64,000 nt of DNA from Candidatus Margulisiibacteriota bacterium (GTDB taxonomy: Bacteria > Margulisbacteria > WOR-1 > O2-12-FULL-45-9 > XYB2-FULL-48-7): assembly GCA_025453605.1 (NCBI GenBank), contig JALOPZ010000002.1, positions 196,631 through 260,630 of the forward strand, read 5' to 3'. The translations under genes were made by a program, and so were the position numbers. Positions 16,290-24,819 of this stretch are shown here, piece by piece (the stretch's first letter is position 1; every line of letters begins with the position of its first letter). Below the pieces are notes generated by a model, which worked only from the letters and a program-made list of their open reading frames with translations, made no database searches and had not been told where the DNA came from.

Positions 16290-17536
16290 GCGTGGTGGGA
16301 AAACCTGTTGTTTGGCTGGCGCTCAGCGCGCTGGCGCTCCTTGTTTACGTTTTGCTCTTTACCCCGAACGTGCCGATCGCCGATCAATGGGAAGGGGTTC
16401 CGTATTTCCTGACGCACGGCTGGCAGAGCGCGCTGGGGCAGATCAATCAGCACCGGACGATCATCCCGAACCTGATCACGCTGGCGCTGGCCAAGGCGAC
16501 TCACTGGAACCTGAAGGTCGAAGCGGCTGCCGCCTGGTTCTTCTTGTCCGTCTTAATGATCGCCGTCTACCTGAGCTTTGCCGCGCTGGTCAGCGACCGG
16601 AACGCCCGCCGCTTGTTCGGACTGGTAATGTTGAGCCAGCTGTCGCCGATCCACCACGAAAATATCCTCTGGGTCTTTTCCGGTATCGTCTTCAGCTCCT
16701 GCCTGGTTTACCTCGCGCTAAGCGTCCTGCTATTCAGCCGGCAAACCTGGGGGGCGCTTGGGCTTTTGATCGCCGCTTCGTTCTCGTTCATCAGCGGCTT
16801 GCTCGGCTGGTTGCCGGCTTATTATGTCGCGCACCGTTCCCGGCGGGGAGTGTCGCTCCTGCTGGTCGGCAGTGTCCTTTGTCTCAGCGTCTATTTTGCC
16901 GGGAACCGGGCGGTCGGCTCGGAGGCAGGGGCGGCGGGTTCGGCGATCGCGGCCCTGCAGTACTTCTTGATCTTTTTCGGCGCGCTCTTTTTTCCGACCC
17001 ACCGGCTCGGGCCCTGGCAGGGCCCAGTCCTCTGCTTGAGCGGGTTGATCGGCCTGGCCGCGCTCGCGGCCGGAACCTACTTGCTGATCAAGACCCGGCA
17101 GAATAACGAGCGGGCATTGGTCTTACCGCGCGCCCTGATCGGCTACGCGCTTTTAAACGCGCTGGCGATCGTCCTGGGCCGGAGCGGCTTTGGTTTGGAG
17201 GGAGCCCTTTTATCGCGCTATCACCTCTACCAGTCGCTGTATTACGTCAGCCTGGCCTGGCTGGGGATCGTTCATTTCGGCTACCGGGGGAACCTGGCGC
17301 GCTACGATCGGCTGATATCCGGCGGGCTGATCTTGCTGACGATCTATTTCTGGCTGGGTGGTCTGGGGCTCGGCTATTTTAAACAGCGCAAATACGCGCC
17401 GGCGGAAAGAGAGCTCAAGGCTAGGGGCGAGCGGATCTCGGACAGTGCGGCGCAACTGCTTTACTATGAGCCGGCCAGGATCCGGCCGCTGATCAGGCTG
17501 CTGCGGGAAAAGAAGTACGGCCCTTTCCGGGAATAG
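16286..17536 (+). CDS. polytopic membrane protein, GT-C-like
   Basis: A 416-residue integral membrane protein with about 10-11 hydrophobic segments. After the first helix the outer loop contains NVPIADQWEG, an acidic motif placed where GT-C glycosyltransferases keep their catalytic Asp, followed by QHRTIIPNLITLALAK. This supports a lipid-phosphate-sugar-dependent glycosyltransferase, but sequence similarity to a named family is not clear to me. The C-terminal tail is soluble and basic (RGERISDSAAQLLYYEPARIRPL). It overlaps the preceding gene by 4 nt and is followed by the CDP-sugar genes. Confidence 0.6.
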   Translation: MSVVGKPVVWLALSALALLVYVLLFTPNVPIADQWEGVPYFLTHGWQSALGQINQHRTIIPNLITLALAKATHWNLKVEAAAAWFFLSVLMIAVYLSFAALVSDRNARRLFGLVMLSQLSPIHHENILWVFSGIVFSSCLVYLALSVLLFSRQTWGALGLLIAASFSFISGLLGWLPAYYVAHRSRRGVSLLLVGSVLCLSVYFAGNRAVGSEAGAAGSAIAALQYFLIFFGALFFPTHRLGPWQGPVLCLSGLIGLAALAAGTYLLIKTRQNNERALVLPRALIGYALLNALAIVLGRSGFGLEGALLSRYHLYQSLYYVSLAWLGIVHFGYRGNLARYDRLISGGLILLTIYFWLGGLGLGYFKQRKYAPAERELKARGERISDSAAQLLYYEPARIRPLIRLLREKKYGPFRE

Positions 17537-17538
17537 AG

Positions 17539-17544
17539 TATAAT
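17539..17544 (+). promoter_or_regulatory. possible internal promoter before rfbF
   Basis: A perfect TATAAT lies 24 nt before the rfbF ATG, right after the preceding stop codon. No convincing -35 is found. A Shine-Dalgarno (AAGGAGAAG-like purine run near 17553-17562) lies in the leader. This 32-nt gap is one of the few non-overlapping junctions in the operon. Confidence 0.35.
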
Positions 17545-17568
17545 TGTAAGGAAAAGGAGAAGAGAGCG

Positions 17569-18342
17569 ATGAAAGTAGTAATTTTAGCCGGCGGGCTCGG
17601 GACCAGGATCAGCGAAGAATCGGTCGTTAAGCCGAAGCCGATGATCGAGATCGGCGACAAGCCGATCCTCTGGCACATCATGAAAGGCTACCTCCACCAC
17701 GGTTTTAACGAATTCATCATTTGCCTCGGTTATAAGGGTTACCAGATCAAGGAGTACTTCGCCAATTATTCGCTCCATGCTTCGGACGTAACTTTTGATT
17801 TCTCCAGCGGCCGAAAAGAGGTCGTTCACGCCAACAACGCCGAACCGTGGAAAGTGACCTTGGTCGACACCGGCCAGGAGACGATGACCGGTGGACGGAT
17901 CAAACGGGTTCGTCAACACCTGAACGACGAGCCGTTCATGCTGACCTACGGCGACGGAGTAGCGGACGTTGATATCAAGGCACTGCTCAAACAGCACCGG
18001 GCGCAGGGAAAGCTGGCGACGGTCACGGCGGTCCAGCCGCTCGGCCGCTTCGGCGCCCTCAGTTTGGGCCCGGACGGTCGGGTAAACCGTTTTCAGGAGA
18101 AAGCGGCCGGCGATAACTCCTGGATCAACGCCGGGTATTTTGTCCTGGAACCAAAGGTGCTCGACTACATCAAGGATGACAGCATTCTGTTCGAAAAAGA
18201 GCCGGTGGAAAAACTGGCGCGGGAAGATCAGCTGATGGCGTACAAGCATGCCGGTTTCTGGCACCCGATGGACACCTTGCGCGATAAAAATCAGTTGGAC
18301 GAACTCTGGCGGTCAGGGAAAGCCCCCTGGAAGGTTTGGTAA
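17569..18342 (+). CDS. rfbF: glucose-1-phosphate cytidylyltransferase
   Basis: Makes CDP-glucose from CTP and glucose-1-phosphate, the entry to CDP-3,6-dideoxyhexoses. The 257-residue protein has the nucleotidyl-transfer motif GGLGTRISEESVVKPKPM (8-25), the family-specific YHHGFNEFIICLGYKG-like segment, LTYGDGVADVDI (metal-binding Asp) and a C-terminal FWHPMDTLRDK. It is the first of three consecutive genes rfbF-rfbG-rfbH in the same order as in Salmonella and Yersinia O-antigen loci, which makes the assignment firm. Confidence 0.94.
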   Translation: MKVVILAGGLGTRISEESVVKPKPMIEIGDKPILWHIMKGYLHHGFNEFIICLGYKGYQIKEYFANYSLHASDVTFDFSSGRKEVVHANNAEPWKVTLVDTGQETMTGGRIKRVRQHLNDEPFMLTYGDGVADVDIKALLKQHRAQGKLATVTAVQPLGRFGALSLGPDGRVNRFQEKAAGDNSWINAGYFVLEPKVLDYIKDDSILFEKEPVEKLAREDQLMAYKHAGFWHPMDTLRDKNQLDELWRSGKAPWKVW

Positions 18343-19367
18343 TGGAGTTTTGGCGTAATAAGCGGGTCCTGGTCACCGGTCACACCGGTTTCAAGGGGGC
18401 CTGGCTCTCGATCTGGTTGAATATGCTGGGGGCTAAAGTGACCGGCTACGCGCTCCGGCCGCCGACCGAGCCGAGCTTGTTCGACCTGGCCGGGGTCAGT
18501 GAGCTGGCCGATTCTTTTATTGCCGATATTCTTGATCTCGAGCGGTTGCGGGCGACGGTCAGGAAGGTTAAACCGGAAGTGATCTTTCATCTGGCCGCTC
18601 AGCCGATCGTCCGCCAATCGTACCGGGTCCCGGTCGAGACATTTTCGACCAACGTCATGGGGACGGTCAATCTGCTGGAAGCGGCGCGTGGTTGTCAGTG
18701 CGTCCGGGCGATCGTCAACGTTACGACCGATAAGGTCTACGAGAACTGCGGTAAGATCTACAGGGAGACCGATCCTTTGGGTGGATATGATCCGTACTCG
18801 AGCAGTAAAGCGTGCTCGGAACTGGTGGCTCAATCCTACCGGCGCTCGTACGGGATGAATATCGCCACCGCCAGAGCGGGGAACGTGATCGGCGGCGGCG
18901 ATTGGGCGGTCGACCGGCTGGTCCCCGATTTTGTCCGGGCTATCCTGCAGGGAAAAAAGATCGTCGTCCGTAATCCCCGGGCGGTCCGGCCGTGGCAGCA
19001 TGTGCTGGAGCCGCTTAGCGGTTACTTATTGCTGGCCGAGAAGCTGGCAAAACAGGGACCCAAATATAGCGGCGCCTGGAACTTCGGCCCGGCCGACCAA
19101 GATGCCAGGCCGGTCGCCAAACTGGTTGAGCGGCTCTGCTCCGCCTGGGGAGGCAAAGCCGGTTACGTTTTAAACCGGGGAAAACAGCCGCACGAAGCGC
19201 ACTATCTGCAACTTGATTCGGCCAAGTCTCGCCGGCTGCTCGGCTGGCGGCCAAAGTGGGACCTGGACGAAGCGATCGACCGGGTAGTGGAGTGGACGAG
19301 AGCGTATCAGCAAAAAGCGGACCTCCGTGAGGTTTGTCGGCGGCAGATCGAGGAGTATCAGCAATGA
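18342..19367 (+). CDS. rfbG: CDP-glucose 4,6-dehydratase
   Basis: Converts CDP-glucose to CDP-4-keto-6-deoxyglucose with tightly bound NAD+. The 341-residue extended SDR has GHTGFKGAWL (Gly-rich loop of the RfbG branch), the DILD strand, the active-site YDPYSSSKACSE (YxxxK) and NVIGGGDWAVDRLVPD. The ATG at 18342 shares one base with the rfbF stop. RfbH follows with a 4-nt overlap. Confidence 0.94.
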   Translation: MEFWRNKRVLVTGHTGFKGAWLSIWLNMLGAKVTGYALRPPTEPSLFDLAGVSELADSFIADILDLERLRATVRKVKPEVIFHLAAQPIVRQSYRVPVETFSTNVMGTVNLLEAARGCQCVRAIVNVTTDKVYENCGKIYRETDPLGGYDPYSSSKACSELVAQSYRRSYGMNIATARAGNVIGGGDWAVDRLVPDFVRAILQGKKIVVRNPRAVRPWQHVLEPLSGYLLLAEKLAKQGPKYSGAWNFGPADQDARPVAKLVERLCSAWGGKAGYVLNRGKQPHEAHYLQLDSAKSRRLLGWRPKWDLDEAIDRVVEWTRAYQQKADLREVCRRQIEEYQQ

Positions 19368-20647
19368 GCTGGAAACCGGGAGAGCGGATCCCTTATGCCG
19401 GCCGGGTTTACGACGACAAAGAGGTCAATAATCTGATCGAGGCGGCGCGGGAGTTTTGGCTGACGGCCGGGCCATGGGCGGATAAATTTGAAAAAGGGCT
19501 GGCGAAGTTCCTCGGCGTTAAATATTGCTCGCTGGTCAACTCCGGCTCCTCGGCCAACCTGCTGGCGTTCATGGCGCTGACCTCGCCGCTGCTGAAAGAG
19601 CGGCGGATCAAGCGGGGGGACGAGGTCATTACGGTGGCGGCCGGTTTCCCGACAACGATCGCCCCGATCATTCAGTACGGCGCAGTCCCGGTCTTTGTCG
19701 ATGTCGCTTTGCCGGGATACAACCTTGACCCTGCCCAACTGGCCAAAGCGTTATCCAAAAAGACCAAAGCGGTGATGATCGCCCATACCCTGGGCAATCC
19801 GTTCGATGTTAAGGCGGTCAAAGCGTTCTGCCAAAAAAACGATCTCTGGCTGATCGAGGATAATTGCGACTCTTTGGGGTCCCGGTATAAGTTGGACAGT
19901 AAGTGGGCGCAGACCGGCACCTTTGGCGACATCGGGACCTCGAGCTTTTATCCCCCCCACCACATGACGATGGGCGAGGGAGGGGCGGTTTACACCAGCG
20001 ATCCGCTCCTCTGCAAGATCGTTAATTCCCTGCGCGATTGGGGGAGGGATTGCTGGTGCCCGTCCGGTAAAGATAATACTTGCGGTAAACGTTTTACCCA
20101 GCAGTTCGGCGAACTGCCGTTCGGCTATGACCATAAGTACGTCTATTCGCATTTTGGCTATAACCTGAAGGCGACCGATCTCCAGGCGGCGATCGGCTGC
20201 GCCCAATTGGAGAAATTGCCCCGGTTCATTAAGGCCAGGCAACAGAACTGGCAGATGCTCCGGGCCGGGTTGGCTGACCTGGACGATCTTTTTATCCTGC
20301 CGGAGCCGACCGCCAATTCTGAACCGAGCTGGTTCGGTTTCTTGTTGACCGTCCGGCCGAACGCCAGCCTCAAACGGGATACGATCGTCCAGGCGCTGGA
20401 GGCCAAAGGGATCCAAACGAGGATGCTTTTTGCCGGGAACATGATCAAGCATCCGTGTTTTGATGAGATGAGGGGGAAGGGGCCCTTCGACAGAGCTCAG
20501 GGCAAGCAAGGGTATAGGGTCATAGGGTCGTTGAAGAATACTGACTTGATCATGAACAACACCTTCTGGGTTGGGGTTTACCCTGGGTTAACAACACCAA
20601 TGCTCAAATTCATGATCGAGCAGATCAGGGAGGCCGCCGGAGTTTAA
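19364..20647 (+). CDS. rfbH: CDP-6-deoxy-4-hexulose-3-dehydrase (E1) with a repeat insertion
   Basis: PMP- and [2Fe-2S]-dependent C3 dehydrase of 3,6-dideoxyhexose synthesis. The 427-residue DegT-fold protein has His in place of the PLP lysine (FYPPHHMTMGEGG, H199/H200), diagnostic of E1, and cysteines 230, 232 and 240 with the C-x-C-x7-C spacing of the cluster ligands (C168 is a candidate fourth). Near the C-terminus, between IKHPCF and YRVIGSL, about 16 residues (GKGPFDRAQGKQG) are inserted relative to my recollection of family members; the DNA there is a palindromic dispersed-repeat-like element. The frame is intact, so the enzyme is probably functional. Confidence 0.93.
   Translation: MSWKPGERIPYAGRVYDDKEVNNLIEAAREFWLTAGPWADKFEKGLAKFLGVKYCSLVNSGSSANLLAFMALTSPLLKERRIKRGDEVITVAAGFPTTIAPIIQYGAVPVFVDVALPGYNLDPAQLAKALSKKTKAVMIAHTLGNPFDVKAVKAFCQKNDLWLIEDNCDSLGSRYKLDSKWAQTGTFGDIGTSSFYPPHHMTMGEGGAVYTSDPLLCKIVNSLRDWGRDCWCPSGKDNTCGKRFTQQFGELPFGYDHKYVYSHFGYNLKATDLQAAIGCAQLEKLPRFIKARQQNWQMLRAGLADLDDLFILPEPTANSEPSWFGFLLTVRPNASLKRDTIVQALEAKGIQTRMLFAGNMIKHPCFDEMRGKGPFDRAQGKQGYRVIGSLKNTDLIMNNTFWVGVYPGLTTPMLKFMIEQIREAAGV
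20482..20503 (+). repeat. palindromic mini-repeat inserted in rfbH
   Basis: GCCCT (20482-20486) and AGGGC (20499-20503) bracket CTTCGACAGAGCTCAG. The sequence resembles the CCTTCGACAGGCTCAGG family of short palindromes scattered in many uncultured-bacterial genomes, which when read through gives PFDRAQG-like peptides. It falls exactly at the extra residues of RfbH. I found no second copy in this window. Confidence 0.55.
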
Positions 20648-20648
20648 G

Positions 20649-21530
20649 ATGAAGAAACTGCTGATCACCGGGGGGAGCGGGTTTATCGGCCGGAACCTGG
20701 TCGAATATTACCGGGAGCGGGCGGCGGTCTTGGCGCCGACCCACGGCGAGCTGGAGCTGCTCGATGAACAGGCGGTCGCGGCTTACATCAGGAAACATCA
20801 GCCAGACACCATTATCCACTCAGCCGTTCGCCCCGGGCACCGGAACGCCAAAGACCCGACTTGCCAGCTCGACCACAACTGCCGGATGTTCTTTAACCTG
20901 GCGCGTAACGCGGACAACTTTGGCAAAATGGTCTTTTTAAGCTCCGGCGCGGTTTATGACCAGCGGCATTACCGGCCCAAGATGAAGGAAGATTATTTTG
21001 ACGCCCACGTCCCGGCCGACGAGCACGGTTTTTCCAAATACATTGCGGCTAAATATGTCGAGCAGGCCAAGAATATCACCGAACTCCGGATCTTCGGGAT
21101 CTTCGGTAAATACGAGGATTATTCGATCCGTTTCATCTCTAATATGATCTGCAAGGCGCTCTGCAACCTGCCGCTGACTATGAAGCAAAACCGCCGGTTC
21201 GATTATCTCTGGATTGATGACCTGCCACCTGTTGTCGATCACTTTTTGGCCAAAAAGTTGAAAGATAAGGCCTATAATGTTACGCCCGACCGGGCGGTCG
21301 AACTGCGACAGATCGCTGCCCTGGTCTTGAAGATCGCCGGTAAAGAATTGCCGATCAAGATTGCGCAACCGGGGCTGGGCTCGGAATATAGCGGGGATAA
21401 CGGGCGACTGAAGCGTGAATTAAAAGGATTAAAGTTTACGCCGTTAGAAACCGCGGTCCGCAATCTTTATGACTGGTACGCTGCGCGCCAAGACAAATTG
21501 AACAAGGAGTGCCTGTTAAGTGACAAGTAA
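20649..21530 (+). CDS. extended SDR, NAD(P)-dependent sugar reductase/epimerase, catalytic Tyr replaced
   Basis: A 293-residue extended SDR with the cofactor loop TGGSGFIGRN (7-16). The active-site tyrosine of YxxxK is replaced by histidine (HGFSK, H126 and K130), while the SSGAVYD strand is kept. It follows rfbH by 1 nt, and by position could be the C4 reductase that completes a CDP-3,6-dideoxyhexose (abequose/paratose synthase role) or a YerF-like reductase of a branched sugar. The His substitution makes ordinary reductase chemistry uncertain; an epimerase or binding role is possible. A GTG-start TPP enzyme overlaps its end by 11 nt. Confidence 0.72.
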   Translation: MKKLLITGGSGFIGRNLVEYYRERAAVLAPTHGELELLDEQAVAAYIRKHQPDTIIHSAVRPGHRNAKDPTCQLDHNCRMFFNLARNADNFGKMVFLSSGAVYDQRHYRPKMKEDYFDAHVPADEHGFSKYIAAKYVEQAKNITELRIFGIFGKYEDYSIRFISNMICKALCNLPLTMKQNRRFDYLWIDDLPPVVDHFLAKKLKDKAYNVTPDRAVELRQIAALVLKIAGKELPIKIAQPGLGSEYSGDNGRLKRELKGLKFTPLETAVRNLYDWYAARQDKLNKECLLSDK

Positions 21531-23325
21531 GCAGATAAAGCTGACCGATTACGTTATGGCCCGGCTGGTCGAATATGGCGTCCGCGACCTCTTTATGATC
21601 TCCGGCGGCGGGGCGATGCATCTGGTCGACTCGGTCGGCCGGAATAAAAAACTAAAATATCTTTGCCCGCACCACGAGCAGGCGGCGGCGATCGCGGCTG
21701 AGGGATACGCGCGCGTTTCCGGTAAAATGGGGGTAGTGGTCGTCACTTCTGGCCCCGGCGGAACAAATACGCTGACCGGTGTGATCGGCCAGTGGCTCGA
21801 TTCGGTCCCGTGTCTTTACCTCTCCGGCCAGGTTAAATTTGAAACGACGATCGCCTCTTCCCCGGAGCTGAAACTTCGCCAGCTCGGTGACCAGGAGATC
21901 AATATCGTCGATATCGTCAAACCGGTGACCAAGTACGCGGTTATGGTCAAGGACCCCAAGACCATCCGTTACCACCTGGAGTGGGCGATCTATCTGGCCA
22001 CGCACGGACGTCCGGGACCGGTCTGGCTTGATATTCCGCTCAATGTCCAGGCGGCGCTGATCGAACCGGCCAAACTGCCTGGCTTTAAACCGCCAGCGGC
22101 GAAACGGAACGGACGATTATCCGCTCAGCTTGACCGGGTCGCTGCTTTGATCGCCCGGGCGAAGCGGCCGGTGATCGTGGCCGGCAACGGGATCAGATTG
22201 GCCGGGGCGACCAAAGAGTTCTACCGTCTAGCCCGGAAACTCGGTTTTCCCCTCCTGGCGACCTTTAACGGTTTTGATCTGTTGCCGAACGACCACCCGC
22301 TCTACATTGGCCGGATCGGGACGCTCGGCGATCGGGCCGGCAATTTTGCCTTGCAGAACGCCGATCTGGTGCTCGAGATCGGCACCCGGAACAATATCCG
22401 CCAGGTCAGTTATAACTGGCGAGCCTTTGCCCGGGCGGCCACCAAGGTTGTCGTTGATATCGACCCGGCGGAATTACGCAAACCGACCGTCCGGCCTGAC
22501 CTGGCGATCGCGGCCGACGCCAAAGAGTTCATTAGCGCGCTCGATAAAAAGCTCGGACGGACCAGCCGGCCGGAGTGGCTCGCCTGGTGCCGGGAGCGGC
22601 GAGAGCGTTATCCCGTGGTCCAGCCGGAATACCGGACTGGGAATGGGCCGATCAACCCGTACCATTTTGTCGAAGCCTTAACGGCCCAGCTGCGGCCCGA
22701 CGATGTTGTCGTGGCCGGCAACGGGACCGCCTGCGTCGCCCTCTTCCAGGCCGGCCAGGTCAAAAAAGGGGAGCGCCACTTCTGGAACTCCGGCTGCGCC
22801 TCGATGGGCTACGATCTGCCGGCGGCGATCGGCGCGGCGGTCGCCCGGGGCGGCAAAAGAGTGATCTGTCTGGCCGGCGACGGTAGTTTGCAGATGAACA
22901 TCCAGGAGCTGCAGACGCTGGCCCATTACCGCTTGCCGGTCAAACTGTTCGTCCTTAACAACCAGGGATATGTCTCGATCAAACAAACTCAGGATAGTTT
23001 TTTCGGCGGCCACCGGGTCGCTTGCTGTCCGGCGACCGGGGTCAGCTGTCCCGACAGCACCAGTGTCGCCCGCGGCTACGGCTTAAAGAGCGCGGCGATA
23101 AACGGGCGGCGCGGACTGTCAAAGCAGATCGCCAGGGTCCTGGCTCAGCCGGGGCCGGTTGTTTGCGACGTCGGCTTATTGGCCGATTACCACTTTGCGC
23201 CGAAATTATCTTCGGCCAGACTGCCGGACGGCCGGCTGGTCTCTAAACCGCTCGAGGATCTGTTTCCGTTCCTGGCCAGGGACGAATTCCGGCGGAACAT
23301 GATCGTGCCGGAATGGCGAGAATAA
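21520..23325 (+). CDS. TPP-dependent enzyme, acetolactate-synthase fold, YerE-like by context
   Basis: A 601-residue three-domain ThDP enzyme: N-terminal PYR domain with catalytic Glu in PHHEQAAAIAAEGYAR (E53) and TSGPGGTN, central FAD/DHON-like domain, C-terminal PP domain with CLAGDGSLQMN and LNNQGY. It resembles IlvB, but no IlvN subunit is nearby and it follows rfbFGH plus an SDR. In Yersinia, YerE of this fold adds a two-carbon unit from pyruvate to CDP-3,6-dideoxy-4-hexulose on the way to yersiniose, and this is the favoured role by context. Translation starts at GTG with AAGGAG 10 nt upstream. Confidence 0.75.
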   Translation: MTSKQIKLTDYVMARLVEYGVRDLFMISGGGAMHLVDSVGRNKKLKYLCPHHEQAAAIAAEGYARVSGKMGVVVVTSGPGGTNTLTGVIGQWLDSVPCLYLSGQVKFETTIASSPELKLRQLGDQEINIVDIVKPVTKYAVMVKDPKTIRYHLEWAIYLATHGRPGPVWLDIPLNVQAALIEPAKLPGFKPPAAKRNGRLSAQLDRVAALIARAKRPVIVAGNGIRLAGATKEFYRLARKLGFPLLATFNGFDLLPNDHPLYIGRIGTLGDRAGNFALQNADLVLEIGTRNNIRQVSYNWRAFARAATKVVVDIDPAELRKPTVRPDLAIAADAKEFISALDKKLGRTSRPEWLAWCRERRERYPVVQPEYRTGNGPINPYHFVEALTAQLRPDDVVVAGNGTACVALFQAGQVKKGERHFWNSGCASMGYDLPAAIGAAVARGGKRVICLAGDGSLQMNIQELQTLAHYRLPVKLFVLNNQGYVSIKQTQDSFFGGHRVACCPATGVSCPDSTSVARGYGLKSAAINGRRGLSKQIARVLAQPGPVVCDVGLLADYHFAPKLSSARLPDGRLVSKPLEDLFPFLARDEFRRNMIVPEWRE

Positions 23326-23338
23326 GGAGGAAAGGCTA

Positions 23339-24154
23339 ATGAATATACTGGAAAAAAAGATGGTGGACGCGCTCAAGGACCTGCGCGAGAACCACCAGGT
23401 GGCGGGGATCAAAGCGGAATTTGAGGCCGAAGGGACCCGGCTGGAAGAAGCGCTCCGGCTCAAGGATGTCGTCTCCAAGGCCGGGCTGGATTTGACGATC
23501 AAGATCGGCGGCTGTGAGGCGCTAAAAGACATGTACGATTGCCGGTCGATCGGCGTGGCGCGGATCGTGGCCCCGATGATCGAGAGCGCGTATGCCCTGA
23601 AGAAATACCTGGCGGCAACAAAACAGGTTTTTCCGGCCGACGAGCGGGAACAGATCTCGTTCTTGATCAACATCGAGACGATCGACGGCTACAACAGCTT
23701 CGGTAAAATGCTGCAGCTGCCGGAGATCAAACAGCTCAATGGTATTGTGCTGGGACGGGTCGATATGACCGGCTCGCTTGGCCTGACCAGAGAAGATATC
23801 AATTCGCCCCAGATCTATAAATTGATGCAGGATCTGTTCACCCAGGCCAAAAAAGCCGGGCTGGAGTGCGTGGTTGGCGGCGGGGTCTCCGGGGCTTCAC
23901 TGCCGCTCTTCCGCCAGCTGCCGGCTGGTCTCCTCGATCGCTACGAGACCAGAAAGGTCATCTTTCAGTGTCCGGCGGCGCTAAATAATGGAGCGGACAA
24001 AGGGATCTTGAAGGCGGTCGGGTTTGAGCTGATGTGGCTCAAGAATAAACGCGATTTCTACGGGATGATCTACCAGGAGGACAAGGTCAGGATCGAAATG
24101 CTGCAAACGCGTTACGATAAGCTGATCAAGGAAGCGGGAGGGAGCTACGAATGA
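23339..24154 (+). CDS. HpcH/HpaI-type aldolase or citrate-lyase-like enzyme
   Basis: A 271-residue TIM-barrel protein of the HpcH/HpaI/CitE superfamily. Visible are GIKAEFEAEGTRLEEAL, the strand TIKIGGCEA (with Lys where many members have Arg), ARIVAPMIESA, the metal-binding LINIETIDGYNSF and the acidic LGRVDMTGSLGL that parallels the GxxDLsxSLG motif. Such enzymes cleave or form pyruvate-derived 2-keto-3-deoxy acids with a divalent metal. A good AGGAGG Shine-Dalgarno precedes the ATG. It lies between the TPP enzyme and an SDR/cyclase pair, and so probably works on the same unusual sugar. Substrate unknown. Confidence 0.72.
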   Translation: MNILEKKMVDALKDLRENHQVAGIKAEFEAEGTRLEEALRLKDVVSKAGLDLTIKIGGCEALKDMYDCRSIGVARIVAPMIESAYALKKYLAATKQVFPADEREQISFLINIETIDGYNSFGKMLQLPEIKQLNGIVLGRVDMTGSLGLTREDINSPQIYKLMQDLFTQAKKAGLECVVGGGVSGASLPLFRQLPAGLLDRYETRKVIFQCPAALNNGADKGILKAVGFELMWLKNKRDFYGMIYQEDKVRIEMLQTRYDKLIKEAGGSYE

Positions 24155-24819
24155 GCGGACGCAGAGCGTTGGTGACCGGTGCTTCCCGCGGGATCGGCCA
24201 GGCGATCGCCCGGCGGCTTCAGGCGGACGGGGTTGAGGTCTTAACCCCGACCCACGCGGAGCTTGATCTGGCCAGCGACCGCTCGATCGACGAATATCTG
24301 CGCCAGCTGACCGGCTCGGTCCATATCCTGGTCAATAATGCCGGGATCAACCCGCTGGCCGAGATCAGGGCTGTTCAGGACGAAAAACTTGCCGAGACCC
24401 TGCAGGTCGATCTGGCGGCGCCCCTCCGACTGGTGCGCGGTGTTCTGCCGCTGATGCCGAGGGGGAAGGATTGCCGGATACTGAATATCAGCTCGGTTTG
24501 GAGCGTCGTTGCCAAGCCGGGGCGAGGGGTCTATGCCGCGGCCAAAGCCGGACTGAACGCCTTGACCCGGACCCTGGCGCTGGAACTGGCCGGCGAGGGG
24601 ATCTTGGCTAATTCGCTTTCGCCCGGGTTTGTCGATACCGAATTGACCAGACGGAACATCCCTCCGGCTCAATTAACAGCGCTCTGTGCCCAGATCCCCC
24701 TGGGCCGCCTGGCAACGGTCGACGAGATCGCCGAACTGGCCGCTTTTCTCTGTTCCCCCCGCAACACTTATTTGACCGGCCAGAATCTCATTATTGACGG
24801 CGGGTACACATGCCAGTAG
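24151..24819 (+). CDS. classical short-chain dehydrogenase/reductase
   Basis: A 222-residue classical SDR (FabG-like): cofactor loop TGASRGIG, NNAG, the catalytic Ser in NISSVWS, YAAAK (YxxxK) and the SPGFVDTE segment, ending in LTGQNLIIDGGYTCQ. All catalytic residues are present, in contrast to the SDR at 20649. ATG overlaps the aldolase stop, and the next gene starts 10 nt inside it, so it is tightly coupled to the aldolase and the cyclase and probably reduces a keto group in their pathway. Confidence 0.85.
   Translation: MSGRRALVTGASRGIGQAIARRLQADGVEVLTPTHAELDLASDRSIDEYLRQLTGSVHILVNNAGINPLAEIRAVQDEKLAETLQVDLAAPLRLVRGVLPLMPRGKDCRILNISSVWSVVAKPGRGVYAAAKAGLNALTRTLALELAGEGILANSLSPGFVDTELTRRNIPPAQLTALCAQIPLGRLATVDEIAELAAFLCSPRNTYLTGQNLIIDGGYTCQ

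Noticed and set aside
16312..17106. Long open frame overlapping the membrane protein gene at 16286
   Set aside because: It is a +2-frame shadow within a GC-rich gene; composition is Arg/Pro/Gly-rich with no domain, and the 16286 frame has clear membrane segments and a 4-nt coupled start.
20100..20140. Frameshift or pseudogene in rfbH
   Set aside because: The unusual insertion near the C-terminus is in frame and all cofactor residues (H199/H200, cysteines 230, 232, 240) are present.
21520..23325. Calling the TPP enzyme acetolactate synthase (ilvB)
   Set aside because: Fold and motifs fit, but there is no regulatory subunit gene and the whole context is CDP-sugar synthesis; a YerE-like role is more economical, though unproven.
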